Assembly (NCBI GenBank): GCA_022653075.1
Contig: JALCSB010000001.1
Coordinates: 62,001 to 126,000 of the forward strand
From: Intestinimonas sp.
GTDB taxonomy: Bacteria > Bacillota > Clostridia > Oscillospirales > Oscillospiraceae
Length of the DNA: 64,000 bases
Reading direction: 5' to 3'
The position numbers and the translations under genes are program-made. Shown piece by piece: positions 53,969 through 62,865 of the stretch; positions within the stretch are counted from its first letter, which is position 1; every line of letters begins with the position of its first letter. The notes below the pieces were generated by a model that worked only from the letters and a program-made list of their open reading frames with translations, was not told the DNA's origin and did no database searches.

Positions 53969-54424
53969 ATGCTGGACCTGGAACATATTGCGCAGTACCA
54001 TGAAAATAATCAGTTGGAGGCCAAGCTTGCCACCGGCGGTCTGCCCCACAGCATCTGGGAGACCTATTCTGCCTTTGCCAACAGCTATGGCGGGGTCATT
54101 CTGCTGGGGGTAGAGGAACTGCCGGACCATACGCTTCGGGTACAGGGCCTTTTGAACCCCAAGGAGATCGAGGCGGAGTTCTGGAACAGCGTAAACGACC
54201 CGACGTTGGTCAGCGCCAATATTCTGCGCCGTGACCAGGTCTATACGGAACGAACGGAGAAGGGGGATGTGGTGGTCATCCAAGTTCCCGTGGCAGCCCG
54301 GAACCAACTCCCTGTCTATCTGGGCGGAAACGTGTTCCGTGGGGCTTACCGCCGCAGTGGGGACGGGGATTACCACTGCACCTACGCGGAGATTGTGACC
54401 ATGCTGGAGGGAAAAGATCATTGA
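53969..54424 (+). CDS. Stand-alone AlbA_2 (Schlafen-type) domain protein
   Basis: A 151-residue protein that consists almost only of an AlbA_2 domain: ENNQLEAKLA at the start, SAFANSYGGVILLGVEE with the glycine-rich core, and PVYLGGNVFRGAYRRSGDGD at the end. Most bacterial relatives are 400 residues or more and add a C-terminal winged helix; that part is absent here and no frameshift is seen downstream. Such proteins are often called ATP-binding or putative transcriptional regulators. ACAGGAGG precedes ATG 53969. Confidence 0.83.
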   Translation: MLDLEHIAQYHENNQLEAKLATGGLPHSIWETYSAFANSYGGVILLGVEELPDHTLRVQGLLNPKEIEAEFWNSVNDPTLVSANILRRDQVYTERTEKGDVVVIQVPVAARNQLPVYLGGNVFRGAYRRSGDGDYHCTYAEIVTMLEGKDH

Positions 54425-54425
54425 G

Positions 54426-54462
54426 AAACGGGCCTGCGGAATGATTCCGCAGGCCCGTTTTG
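54426..54462. terminator. Bidirectional terminator
   Basis: A perfect 16-bp stem (54426-54441 with 54445-54460) with a 3-base loop, between convergent genes, ending in TTTT on the plus strand. Confidence 0.9.
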
Positions 54463-54481
54463 TCTGGTCCCATCATTTTTG

Positions 54482-55657
54482 TCAGGATTGAGTTAGTGCG
54501 GCAATTGCGGCTTGAATCTGGGGATCGTCCGCCGGGTCCAGCGTGCGCGCCTTGACCGCGCTGTCCTGCGCTTCGGTTAAAGTCACTACATGGTCGGGTA
54601 CGATACCTCCTGTTTTTACCAGGGAGACGCCGTTTCCCGTACAATAGCGCGCGGTAGAGAGATTGATGGCACCGCCGTTGGGAAGCGGGAAGGTCTGCTG
54701 GGAGTACCCCTTCCCGGTGGTAGCGGTCCCAACCGTGGTGGCCCAGTTGAACTCTTTCAGTTCAGCCGCAAAAAGTTCTGCCGCGCTGTATGTGTTCTCG
54801 TTGACCAGTACCGCCATGGAAAGCTTTACACAGCTTGCGTCCGATTCCACGATATTGGCCTTGCCGGATTTACTCTCCCCCCGGAAAACAATACCTTCCG
54901 GAAGCAGGTAGTCCAAAAGGTCGGTCAGTTCCTTCAAATAGCCGCCGCCGTTATTCCGCACGTCAAATACGATACGCGTGGCGTTTTGCTCCTGCAGCGC
55001 ACGGATGGCCGCTTCGGCTTCGCTGGCACAGCGGCTGTTGAAATTTTTTATTGTAACAAGGCCGGTGCCGTCATCCAGAAGCGTCCAGGTTACCGGATCT
55101 TCCTCAACCTTGGAACGGGTGACGGTCAAGGTGCGTTCTACGCCATCCGTACCGCGAATGGTGAGCGTTACGGTACTGCCTTCCGCTCCGCGGGTGAGCG
55201 TGGGGCCGTTTTTCCGGTCCTCACCCGTCAGGTTCACGCCGTCTACCGCCACGATGGTCTCGCCGGCTGTGATGCCTGCCTGGTCGGCGGGGCCGCCCTT
55301 TATTACGCTGGTGACGGTAAGACCCTCGTCTCCGGTGGAGAGGTCCACTGTGGCGCCGATGCCTACGTAGGCGTTGCTTTTGCTTTCCAGAAGCTGAGAA
55401 TAGGCATCCGGATCGGCATAGTAAGACCATCGGTCCCCCAGACCGGAAATCAGGGCGCCCAGCGCATCGTCGGTGGCGGTACCGATATCATGGTCGCCTA
55501 CGAAGCGGGTCTGGATCAGAAAGATGGCCTCCCCCATGGAAAGACCCTCGGTACCGATGACATGCCATACAATGCCAACCGCGATGGCCAGCGTCAGAAT
55601 AACTGCGGCCAGAATGGAAAACAACATGGACCAACCGGAAAAGCGCTTCTTCTTCAT
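54482..55657 (-). CDS. S41-family C-terminal processing peptidase
   Basis: A secreted, membrane-anchored serine protease of the CtpA/CtpB type. The 391-residue protein has an N-terminal membrane segment (about residues 9-30), a PDZ domain (GIGATVDLS to VAVDGVNL, about residues 95-165), and the S41 catalytic core with the nucleophile Ser in ENTYSAAELFAAEL and the Lys in TTGKGYSQQ. In Bacillus subtilis ctpB lies just after ftsEX. Here it is the last gene of a PucR-ftsE-ftsX-M23-S41 run, suggesting it trims a wall or division protein. Confidence 0.93.
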   Translation of the reverse strand: MKKKRFSGWSMLFSILAAVILTLAIAVGIVWHVIGTEGLSMGEAIFLIQTRFVGDHDIGTATDDALGALISGLGDRWSYYADPDAYSQLLESKSNAYVGIGATVDLSTGDEGLTVTSVIKGGPADQAGITAGETIVAVDGVNLTGEDRKNGPTLTRGAEGSTVTLTIRGTDGVERTLTVTRSKVEEDPVTWTLLDDGTGLVTIKNFNSRCASEAEAAIRALQEQNATRIVFDVRNNGGGYLKELTDLLDYLLPEGIVFRGESKSGKANIVESDASCVKLSMAVLVNENTYSAAELFAAELKEFNWATTVGTATTGKGYSQQTFPLPNGGAINLSTARYCTGNGVSLVKTGGIVPDHVVTLTEAQDSAVKARTLDPADDPQIQAAIAALTQS

Positions 55658-55684
55658 GCAGAATACCCTCTCAAAATAGCGGAA

Positions 55685-55708
55685 GGGGCGGGAAAGTCCT
55701 CCCGCCCC
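55685..55708. other. Hairpin between the M23 and S41 genes
   Basis: GGGGCGGGA (55685-55693) pairs with TCCCGCCCC (55700-55708). On the coding minus strand no T-run follows, so it is more likely an mRNA-processing or stability element than a full terminator. Confidence 0.45.
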
Positions 55709-55718
55709 TATTTTTTAC

Positions 55719-56987
55719 TTAACTGAAAACAAACTGACCGGCCAGACTGGGATAAAACTTCAGTCCATCCACCGTTTTACCATTGTAGCGCACCTCAAAA
55801 TGCAGGTGATTGCCCGTGGAGGAGCCGGTGGTGCCTACGTAACCGATGACCTGGCCCTGGGTTACCACCTGCCCCTCGCTGACTGCCCGGGAGTTCATAT
55901 GGGCATAGAGGGTAATGTAACCGTCGCCGTGATCGACGACCACATAATTCCCATAAGAATTTCCATATGTGGATTTCGTGATCACACCGCCCCGGGCGGC
56001 ATGAATGGGTGTATTCCGGGGTGCGCCGATGTCGTTTCCGGTATGGAACTGAGGAAGACCGGTGATGGGATGGATGCGGTTGCCATACCGACAGGTAATG
56101 CGGTAAATTCCGGGCAGCGGCCACTGCCAGCCGGTTCCGGTGTCAAAGCTAATCTGGCCTGAGGCGATCTTCTTCTGAAGTTCCTTCTGCTTTTTTAAGA
56201 TCTGGGACTGAATTTCCTCTTCTTCCGCCTTAAGCTCGTCCTGAGCCGCCTGGTATTCGCTTTGCTTACTCTCGTATTCCTCAACCAGTTTTATAGCGGC
56301 GTTTAAATCGTCATCCAGCTCGTTTTTCTGTGCCACGAGCTGATCTTTCTGCGCCTGCTGGTCAGCCCGGGCGGATTCCAGATTGGCCTTCAGGTCTTCA
56401 ATCTGGCGGCGGGTTTCGGCGAGCTGGTCCATGACCGCATTGTCGTATTCCATGACCTCACCGACAAAGGAGACGCGGTCCAGCAGATCGGAAAAATCCG
56501 CGGCATTAAAAAGAATGGACCAATAGGAAACCGTTCCCGCCTCCTCCATAGAGCGTACCCGTTTACAGAAGAGTTCAAACTCTTCTTCCTCACGGGCCAC
56601 GGCTTTTTGCCGTTCCTGCTCCTTTTGGCTGATCAATGCGTCGTAATTTGCGATAACGGTTTTGGTATTCGCGATTTCCTCTTCTTTAGCCGCTACTTTT
56701 TCGTCCAGCAGCCGTTTTTGCTCCAGAGCTTTGGACTTGTCGCCGGCGATGGCGTCAATATTGCTTTGCAGCTTCTTGATCTTAGATGACAAATCAGCCG
56801 CCTGCTGCTTGCCGGAGTTGATTTGTTCCTGTAATTCATCTTTGGTGGCCGCGAACGCGGACTGAAACACCATGGTGAAGACAGGCAACAGCATAAGGAT
56901 TGCCAACAGACAGGCAATCACCGCGATTAAACGCTTCTGCCAGGTGCGTTTGGGTTTCTGCGTTTTCTTTTGCTTTTGCGTTGCCAT
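55719..56987 (-). CDS. Coiled-coil M23 peptidoglycan hydrolase (EnvC/PcsB-like)
   Basis: The 422-residue protein has a basic start, an N-terminal membrane/signal segment (about residues 19-42), a long coiled coil (about residues 50-275), and a C-terminal LytM/M23 endopeptidase domain. The zinc ligands are visible: His and Asp in HTGNDIG and the HxH motif in NHLHFEV. Unlike E. coli EnvC, whose LytM domain is degenerate, this one should be an active enzyme, as in CwlO/PcsB-type hydrolases gated by FtsEX. It lies 15 bases after ftsX. Confidence 0.93.
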   Translation of the reverse strand: MATQKQKKTQKPKRTWQKRLIAVIACLLAILMLLPVFTMVFQSAFAATKDELQEQINSGKQQAADLSSKIKKLQSNIDAIAGDKSKALEQKRLLDEKVAAKEEEIANTKTVIANYDALISQKEQERQKAVAREEEEFELFCKRVRSMEEAGTVSYWSILFNAADFSDLLDRVSFVGEVMEYDNAVMDQLAETRRQIEDLKANLESARADQQAQKDQLVAQKNELDDDLNAAIKLVEEYESKQSEYQAAQDELKAEEEEIQSQILKKQKELQKKIASGQISFDTGTGWQWPLPGIYRITCRYGNRIHPITGLPQFHTGNDIGAPRNTPIHAARGGVITKSTYGNSYGNYVVVDHGDGYITLYAHMNSRAVSEGQVVTQGQVIGYVGTTGSSTGNHLHFEVRYNGKTVDGLKFYPSLAGQFVFS

Positions 56988-57002
56988 GGAGCGCTCCTTT
57001 CC

Positions 57003-57899
57003 TCAGACTTGAAGGAATTTACGAATAGCCAGCAGACTGCCGCCTCCGCCAATCAACAGCCCGGCTCCGCCAAAGGTCACGCCAAGCCGCCCGGCCAGGT
57101 TCCGGAAGGGAATAATATCCAGAAGCTGAAGGCCGCCATAGTTGGCTACGGCGTTCAAAATCAAAGAATAGATTCCCCATTGGATAAAGAAGGCGATCAC
57201 GGCGCCGGCAAAGCCTAGGAGCATGCCCTCAAAGATAAAAGGCCATCGGATAAACCAGTTGGTGGCGCCGCACATCTTCATGATGGCGATTTCCTCCCGG
57301 CGGTGGAACGTGGTGAGCTTGATGGTATTGGCGATAATAAAAAGCGAAATGACGAGAAGGAGCATCACCAAAATAAACGCCACAGCGCTGGCCACGTTGC
57401 GTACCGCCACAAAACCCTGGGCAATCTCCAGTTCGGCCCGCACTTTGGCGATACCGTTGACCTGTTCCACAGACTGTACGGTGCTGCTTATGTCCTCAAT
57501 GCTCACCACATGAATCTGAAAGCGGTTGCGGAGCACTTCCTGAGGCAGACTTTGAAACAAATCGCTGTTTTCACTGTCGGAGTACCGCTGGATATAATCC
57601 TGAAGCGCCTGCTCACGGCTTACGAAGGTAACCGTGGATACGTTGGGGATCGCCTCTATCTGGGACTGAAGCTTCTGTATCTCCGTCTCGGAGAGACTAT
57701 CATCTATGTATGCGGTAAATTCGTTCTGCGCTTCTAAGTCGCCCAGCGTGTTGTCCAGATTGACCGCCACCAAGGAAAAAGACCCCATAATAATGAGGCA
57801 GGCCACAATCATACATACAGCGGCGAAGGACATGAGCCCATGCGCAAAAATGCTGTGAAAGCCCTCTTTAAATTGATAACCTGTATTATATTGTCTCAT
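57003..57899 (-). CDS. ftsX: Cell division membrane protein FtsX
   Basis: Partner of FtsE that transmits ATP hydrolysis to wall hydrolases outside the cell. The 298-residue protein has a membrane helix near residues 20-45, an extracellular loop of about 125 residues, and three more helices (about residues 170-290), the FtsX pattern. The frame can be read upstream to 57947, but that would run through most of the ftsE end; ATG 57899 sits at the usual overlap with the ftsE stop (14 bases). Confidence 0.95.
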   Translation of the reverse strand: MRQYNTGYQFKEGFHSIFAHGLMSFAAVCMIVACLIIMGSFSLVAVNLDNTLGDLEAQNEFTAYIDDSLSETEIQKLQSQIEAIPNVSTVTFVSREQALQDYIQRYSDSENSDLFQSLPQEVLRNRFQIHVVSIEDISSTVQSVEQVNGIAKVRAELEIAQGFVAVRNVASAVAFILVMLLLVISLFIIANTIKLTTFHRREEIAIMKMCGATNWFIRWPFIFEGMLLGFAGAVIAFFIQWGIYSLILNAVANYGGLQLLDIIPFRNLAGRLGVTFGGAGLLIGGGGSLLAIRKFLQV

Positions 57900-58575
57900 C
57901 GCTGTAATATCCACCCATTTCGTCACTGATGACTCTTCCGTTTTCAATGGCTACCACACGCTTGGAGAAGCGGTTGACCAGTTCTTTCTCATGAGTAACT
58001 ACCAGTACGGTAGTACCCAGCCTGTTGATGCGCTCCAGCAACATCATAATCTCCAGAGAGCGCTGGGGGTCTAAGTTTCCGGTTGGCTCATCGGCAATGA
58101 TGACGCAGGGATTATTAACCAGAGCGCGGGCAATTGCCACACGCTGTTGTTCACCGCCGGAGAGTTCGGAAGGCAGAGCATGTTCTTTCCCCTCCAGCCC
58201 CACCAGATTCAAAATATAGGGAATACGTTTGGCGATTTCGCGGGGGGAGGCGCCCACCACGCGCATAACAAAACTCAGGTTTTCCATCACGCTTTTTTTC
58301 TCAATCAGACGGAAGTCCTGAAAAATGACGCCAAGTGTGCGGCGCATTCCCGGAATCTGGCGGGGGTGTATGGTGTTCATATTGTAGCCATTTACCATCA
58401 GCCGGCCTGTGGTGGGTGCGATCTCACCCGTGATGAGTTTGACAATGGTGGATTTGCCGGAGCCGGAGGGGCCGACCAGAAAGACAAATTCACCATCGTC
58501 AATTCGCATTGACACGCCCTTGAGCGCCTTAGTACCGTTGTCGTACGTTTCCTGAATATCAATGAGCTTAATCAT
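57886..58575 (-). CDS. ftsE: Cell division ATP-binding protein FtsE
   Basis: Cytoplasmic ATPase of the FtsEX complex. The 229-residue protein has Walker [10 protein letters not shown], the ABC signature [14 protein letters not shown] and Walker [21 protein letters not shown] lies upstream of ATG 58575. It overlaps ftsX and follows the PucR-type gene by 39 bases, so the two are likely on the same transcript. Confidence 0.96.
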   Translation of the reverse strand: MIKLIDIQETYDNGTKALKGVSMRIDDGEFVFLVGPSGSGKSTIVKLITGEIAPTTGRLMVNGYNMNTIHPRQIPGMRRTLGVIFQDFRLIEKKSVMENLSFVMRVVGASPREIAKRIPYILNLVGLEGKEHALPSELSGGEQQRVAIARALVNNPCVIIADEPTGNLDPQRSLEIMMLLERINRLGTTVLVVTHEKELVNRFSKRVVAIENGRVISDEMGGYYSDETI

Positions 58576-58614
58576 ATGGAATTCCTTACCTCATGGGACA
58601 AAATGCCATAGCGT

Positions 58615-59706
58615 TTACGATTCAATGCCGCGGGACACCAGATATTTCTTGACCATCAGGGCGACTTTAAAGGTGATGGCGTCGTCAAATTCCCGCAGGT
58701 CAAGCCCGGTGAGCTTTTTAATCTTTTCCAGCCGGTAGACCAGTGTATTCCGGTGCACAAACAGCTTACGCGCCGTCTCGGACACGTTCAGATTATTCTC
58801 AAAAAATTTATTAATGGTAAACAGGGTTTCCTGATCCAGCGAATCAATGGGATTCTTTTTAAAGACCTCCTGGAGGAACATCTCGCACAGCGTTGTGGGA
58901 AGCTGATAGATCAGCCGGCCGATACCCAGATTTTCGTAGTTGATAATGGACTTTTCTGTATCGAATACTTTGCCGACCTCAATGGCGACACCAGCCTCCT
59001 TATAGGCGCGGGCCAGTTCGCGAATGTGGCCGACGACGGTTCCAATGCCGATGACCGCTTTTAGATTCAGTTCGTTCTCCAACGCCTCCGCTATCTGCTG
59101 GGCCAGCTTTCCAAGCTCCTTGCTGTCGGCGGTATCAGACAGCTGCTTGATGATAGTGATATCCGTTTCGCTGGTGGAGAGAACGAAATCATTCTGCTTG
59201 TCGGGGAAAAGACTCTGGATAACGTCGATGGCCGACATATCGGGTGTATCCACCTGACGGACCAGAAGTACGGCGCGGGGGACTTCGGAGACAAAGTGCA
59301 GCTCCTTGGCCCGGACATAAATATCGCCCAGCAGGATATTATCGGAAATGATGCTTTTGACGAAGGTTGCCTTATCGTGCTTTTCTTCGTAATAGGTTTT
59401 GGCACCGTTGAGTGCTACCACGGCCATGGAGCAGATCATGCGTGCCTGTTCATCCTCTCCTCTGGTAAAGGCGGCGTAATCAAAATGAGAACTCCAGCCC
59501 GCCAAGGATTTGAAGGTGTTACCTCCATAGGCGACAATCTCGGAATCCGAGCTGTTTATGGCTGCTACGGCTCCCGCCCACTTTTCACCAATACAGGTGA
59601 GTTCATTACTGGCTACCACAGTTCCCTCTGCGTCAATTACACCAATGGCACGATCTGTACTGTCCTTCATCTGGAGTACTACGCTCTGGAAAATCCGACT
59701 GGACAT
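58615..59706 (-). CDS. PucR/CdaR-type transcriptional regulator
   Basis: The 363-residue protein has an N-terminal sensor region resembling the sugar-diacid recognition domain (RAIGVIDAEGTVVASNE, about residues 19-35), a central GGDEF-like fold without the catalytic motif (about residues 150-260), and a C-terminal PucR helix-turn-helix: ENNLNVSETARKLFVHRNTLVYRLEKI. The effector is not known. Its gene is first in the ftsEX run and has its own consensus promoter, so it may control this operon or simply share it. GGAGGAAAACGG precedes ATG 59706. Confidence 0.88.
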   Translation of the reverse strand: MSSRIFQSVVLQMKDSTDRAIGVIDAEGTVVASNELTCIGEKWAGAVAAINSSDSEIVAYGGNTFKSLAGWSSHFDYAAFTRGEDEQARMICSMAVVALNGAKTYYEEKHDKATFVKSIISDNILLGDIYVRAKELHFVSEVPRAVLLVRQVDTPDMSAIDVIQSLFPDKQNDFVLSTSETDITIIKQLSDTADSKELGKLAQQIAEALENELNLKAVIGIGTVVGHIRELARAYKEAGVAIEVGKVFDTEKSIINYENLGIGRLIYQLPTTLCEMFLQEVFKKNPIDSLDQETLFTINKFFENNLNVSETARKLFVHRNTLVYRLEKIKKLTGLDLREFDDAITFKVALMVKKYLVSRGIES

Positions 59707-59765
59707 TCCGTTTTCCTCCTTCTTTCAGCGCCGCAGGCGCTTCAATTGTTTCTCAGTCAATCTTT

Positions 59766-59794
59766 ATTATACTGTCTTTTTCAGCCTTTTTCAA
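59766..59794 (-). promoter_or_regulatory. Promoter for the PucR-ftsEX operon
   Basis: On the minus strand: TTGAAA (59789-59794), 17-bp spacer, TATAAT (59766-59771). Confidence 0.82.
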
Positions 59795-59844
59795 TAGGAA
59801 GAATACTTTTTTTTGTGGAAAATGCCGAAAGCAACTGGAGACCT

Positions 59845-60567
59845 CTAAGTGCCATTTTCAGAACCGGTTAGTGCGCTTATTTCTTCTGCAGACAGAAAAC
59901 GCCACGTGCCGGGGGCTAAATCATGGTCCAGGGTCAGATTACCCATGGAGATTCGCTTCAGATACCGGACCGGCTTTCCACGGGCGGCCATCATGCGTTT
60001 GACTTGATGAAACTTCCCCTCCCGCAGGGTGACGTAGCCGGTATCAGGAGGGTCCAGAATTTCCAGCCCCGCGGGCAGGCAGGCCAGCCCGTCGCCCAGC
60101 GTCATACCGCTGCGGAAGGCCAGGACGTCCTCCGGGGCCAATGCTCCATCAACCCGAACATAGTAAATCTTGTCCACGTGCTTCCCAGGGGCGAGCAGCC
60201 GATGCGCCAGCGGACCGTCGTTAGTGAGCAGCAGCAGGCCTTCTGTATCCTTGTCCAGCCGTCCCACAGGGAAAAGCCCGACGCGGCGCAGGTGCTCCGG
60301 CAACAAATCCAGCACCGTTTTCTGCCTGGAATCCTCTGTGGCGGAGAGCAGACCCGCTGGTTTATGCAGCATCAGGTAGAACAGACGATCGGTTACCACC
60401 ATTTTACCATTTACCGTCAGGATCAAAGAAACCGGGTCGTACTTGGCGGACTCATCTGCCGCGGTGGCTCCGTTGACCGTGACGCGGCCGGTTCGCACCA
60501 GCTCACGTGCTTCTTTCCTGGACCAGTGGCCGGTTCTGGAAAGAATTTTATCCAATCGCTCCGCCAT
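59845..60567 (-). CDS. RsuA/RluE-family rRNA pseudouridine synthase
   Basis: Converts specific uridines of rRNA to pseudouridine. The 240-residue protein has an N-terminal S4 RNA-binding domain (about residues 1-60) and the catalytic domain with the active-site Asp in GRLDKDTEGLLLLTNDG (about residue 102), followed by HKPAGLLSA-like and KFHQVKRMM segments. The lack of a KEY-type linker does not settle whether it modifies 16S U516 or a 23S site. GGAAAGGA precedes ATG 60567. Single gene. Confidence 0.93.
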   Translation of the reverse strand: MAERLDKILSRTGHWSRKEARELVRTGRVTVNGATAADESAKYDPVSLILTVNGKMVVTDRLFYLMLHKPAGLLSATEDSRQKTVLDLLPEHLRRVGLFPVGRLDKDTEGLLLLTNDGPLAHRLLAPGKHVDKIYYVRVDGALAPEDVLAFRSGMTLGDGLACLPAGLEILDPPDTGYVTLREGKFHQVKRMMAARGKPVRYLKRISMGNLTLDHDLAPGTWRFLSAEEISALTGSENGT

Positions 60568-60665
60568 ATAAAAGCATCCTTTCCTATTTTGTTATGAGCA
60601 GTGTATCATATTTCGGAGTTATTGCACATAGAAATCAGTACAAGATTTGAGAGGGGCGTTGTGCT

Positions 60666-61151
60666 GTGTTTATTTGGACCGCAAAGCTGCACCGCGGCAA
60701 ACTGATCTTGGGCGTGGTGATGCTGGTGGCCATTTGCGGGGCGGTGGCTATTCTGGGAGGACTGCACGCCGCCCTCGGCGCGGACACGGCGTCCGCTTCC
60801 GCCAAGGCAAGCCCCAAGGGAGTCAAAACCAATGAGGACCGGGTGGCCTACCTGCAATCCTATGGCTGGCTGGTTTCGGATGAACCGCTTGCCGTGGAGG
60901 AATTGCTGATTCCGGAGCAGTTCGATGAAACCTACGATCAGTATCTGAAGCTTCAGAGTGATCAGGGGTTCGATCTTACAAAGTATGCCGGAAAGCGGGT
61001 CAAACGTTATACCTACCAGGTACTCAATTATCCCACGGGAGAGACAGGCGTCCAGGCCGGGCTTCTCATTTATAAGGACACCGTGGTGGGAGCGGAAATC
61101 ATGTCCAGCCAGCTAAATGGCTTTATCCACGGACTGGAGGGAGGAAAATAA
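60666..61151 (+). CDS. DUF4830-like membrane-anchored protein
   Basis: A 161-residue protein of unknown function with one N-terminal membrane helix (about residues 12-34), an Ala/Ser-rich linker, and a compact outward domain with NEDRVAYLQSYGW, PEQFDETYDQYLKLQ and a C-terminal VQAGLLIYKDTVVGAEIMS, which matches the DUF4830 pattern as I recall it. The start is GTG 60666, with GAGAGGGG nine bases upstream. It lies alone before a strong hairpin. Confidence 0.78.
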   Translation: MFIWTAKLHRGKLILGVVMLVAICGAVAILGGLHAALGADTASASAKASPKGVKTNEDRVAYLQSYGWLVSDEPLAVEELLIPEQFDETYDQYLKLQSDQGFDLTKYAGKRVKRYTYQVLNYPTGETGVQAGLLIYKDTVVGAEIMSSQLNGFIHGLEGGK

Positions 61152-61196
61152 GGACAGCGCGCCGCGTCCACGGAGGGGACGCGGCGCGCTGTCCTT
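61150..61196. terminator. Bidirectional hairpin terminator
   Basis: A perfect 20-bp stem (61150-61169 with 61177-61196) with a 7-base loop between convergent genes. It is very GC-rich and has no long T-run. Confidence 0.8.
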
Positions 61197-61247
61197 ACGG
61201 TTTATAGACGGCATTGCAAGGGTGACACTGCGTTCTCCCGGTTGGGC

Positions 61248-61676
61248 TTAGGTTTGATTCTCATTTGAAGACAGATGGTCAACCAGGTCCTGCAAGGTCA
61301 CGCTGTCCACATACTGCCGGATGACTTCATCCAGTCCCTCCCAGAAGGAGAGTGTGGCACAGTCGCCACAACGGGGACACTGATTTTCGTCATCCTCCAG
61401 ACACGCGACCGGAGCCAAGTTCCCCTCCATGGTGCGCAGAATTTCACCGGCGGTGTATTCTGTGGGACGGCGGGTCAGCCGATAGCCGCCGCTGTTTCCG
61501 CGGGAGCTTCGAAGATATCCGGCGCGGCTGAGCGAGGGAATGATCTGTTCCAGGTATTTAACCGTGATGCCCTGACGGGCAGAGATATCGCGCAGAGGGA
61601 TATATTTACCCCGGTCGTGTATAGCCAGATCAATCATGACGCGCAGGGCGTAGCGGCCTTTTGTTGTGATCTTCAT
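61248..61676 (-). CDS. Rrf2-family transcriptional regulator
   Basis: A 142-residue winged-helix regulator of the IscR/NsrR/CymR group. The N-terminal MKITTKGRYALRVMIDLA and LRSSRGNSGGYRLTR are typical. Four Cys residues lie in ACLEDDENQCPRCGDC (about residues 93-108), the place where IscR-type members bind a 2Fe-2S cluster, so it may sense iron-sulfur status or nitric oxide. The frame opens at 61730, but AAGGAGG supports ATG 61676. No isc or suf genes are next to it. Confidence 0.9.
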   Translation of the reverse strand: MKITTKGRYALRVMIDLAIHDRGKYIPLRDISARQGITVKYLEQIIPSLSRAGYLRSSRGNSGGYRLTRRPTEYTAGEILRTMEGNLAPVACLEDDENQCPRCGDCATLSFWEGLDEVIRQYVDSVTLQDLVDHLSSNENQT

Positions 61677-61701
61677 TCTGCGGCCTCCTTCCCAAAACTT
61701 T

Positions 61702-61730
61702 ATCATATTATTAATACCATAGGAATTCAA
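61702..61730 (-). promoter_or_regulatory. Promoter for the Rrf2 gene
   Basis: On the minus strand: TTGAAT (61725-61730), 17-bp spacer, TATGAT (61702-61707). Confidence 0.6.
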
Positions 61731-61772
61731 GGAAAATAAAACCCGGGCCAGGCGATACGGATTTGCTCCAAG

Positions 61773-62813
61773 CTAGACAATACGCAGAAAAAGCCGCGCC
61801 ATACCGTATCCGATCAGACCACAGCCGGGAAAAGTAAACACCCAAGCCAGAAGAATGGAACGCGCTACATGCCAATCCGCCTTCGATTTTTCAGAGGCGG
61901 CGCCCACGCCGAGAATCGCGGCCGTTTTAGTGTGGGTTGTGGAGACAGGCAGCCCCAGCAGGGTACACAGCAACAGGCAGGCGGAACCGGTTAGATCGGC
62001 GGAAAGCCCCTGTACGGGCGTCAGGCTGACCATGTTGCGGCCCACGTTGTCGATGATGCGTTTTCCCCCCAGAGCGGTGCCCAGCGCCATGGTCACGGCG
62101 CACAGAAGCATAAGCCAAAATGGGATGGGAAAGGTCTCCGTGTCACAGCGCCCCTGTGCCAGCGCCGCGCTCAGCAAAAACACGCCGATCAGTTTCTGAC
62201 CGTCCTGCGCGCCATGGAAGAAGGCCATGACGCCGGAGCCGGCAATCTGGCAGGCGCGGAGAGGGCGGGGACGCAGCCTGGTCTCCATGGCGGCCCCAAA
62301 CCGGACCATATACCAACGGCCCAGCAGGAACCCGGACAGAACGGAGAGAAAAAGACCGGCCAGAATCCGCATCCATACACCGGGACTCAGATTATAAAAT
62401 CCGCCCTCCAGTGCCAGCGCTGCGCCCGAAAGCCCCGCCACAAGGGCATGGCTTTCACTGGTGGGGATGCCAAACCGCCAGGCTACGGTCGCCCATAGAA
62501 GAATTGCGGTTAGGGCTGCGCACAGCGCGGTCAGAGCCACTCTTGTGTCACCGCCGAAATCCGCCACGTCGTATATACTCTGCGCCACGGCGTTACTGAC
62601 AGCCGCGGAGCAGAGTACGCCCAGCAGGTTGCATACGGACGCCATCAGGACTGCGCTGCGGAAGGAGAGCGCCCCGGTGACCACTGTAGCGGTGATGGCG
62701 TTGGGCGCGTCGGTCCAACCGTTCACCAGAATGACGCCCATTGTCAGGCAGACCGTCAGCAGAAGGCGCGGATCAGAGAGCCGGATCAAGAATTCAGAAA
62801 GAGAAAGAGTCAA
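61773..62813 (-). CDS. PiT-family inorganic phosphate transporter
   Basis: A low-affinity phosphate importer driven by an ion gradient, sometimes also moving sulfate. The 346-residue protein has about ten membrane helices in two inverted halves, each with a signature: GWTDAPNAITATVVTGA in the first and AFFHGAQDGQKLIGV in the second. The frame extends to 62954 over the dinB end, but TTG 62813 with GGGGGTGG six bases upstream gives the expected start before the first helix. The gene follows dinB after 52 bases. Confidence 0.88.
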   Translation of the reverse strand: MTLSLSEFLIRLSDPRLLLTVCLTMGVILVNGWTDAPNAITATVVTGALSFRSAVLMASVCNLLGVLCSAAVSNAVAQSIYDVADFGGDTRVALTALCAALTAILLWATVAWRFGIPTSESHALVAGLSGAALALEGGFYNLSPGVWMRILAGLFLSVLSGFLLGRWYMVRFGAAMETRLRPRPLRACQIAGSGVMAFFHGAQDGQKLIGVFLLSAALAQGRCDTETFPIPFWLMLLCAVTMALGTALGGKRIIDNVGRNMVSLTPVQGLSADLTGSACLLLCTLLGLPVSTTHTKTAAILGVGAASEKSKADWHVARSILLAWVFTFPGCGLIGYGMARLFLRIV

Positions 62814-62865
62814 GGACAGCCACCCCCATAGAGCCAGTCTATGAGCGGTAAGGGCGGAACATGTC

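Noticed and set aside
53969..54424. A phage-defence system based on the AlbA_2 domain
   Set aside because: No defence partner genes, no mobile element marks and no local change in base composition were seen around it.
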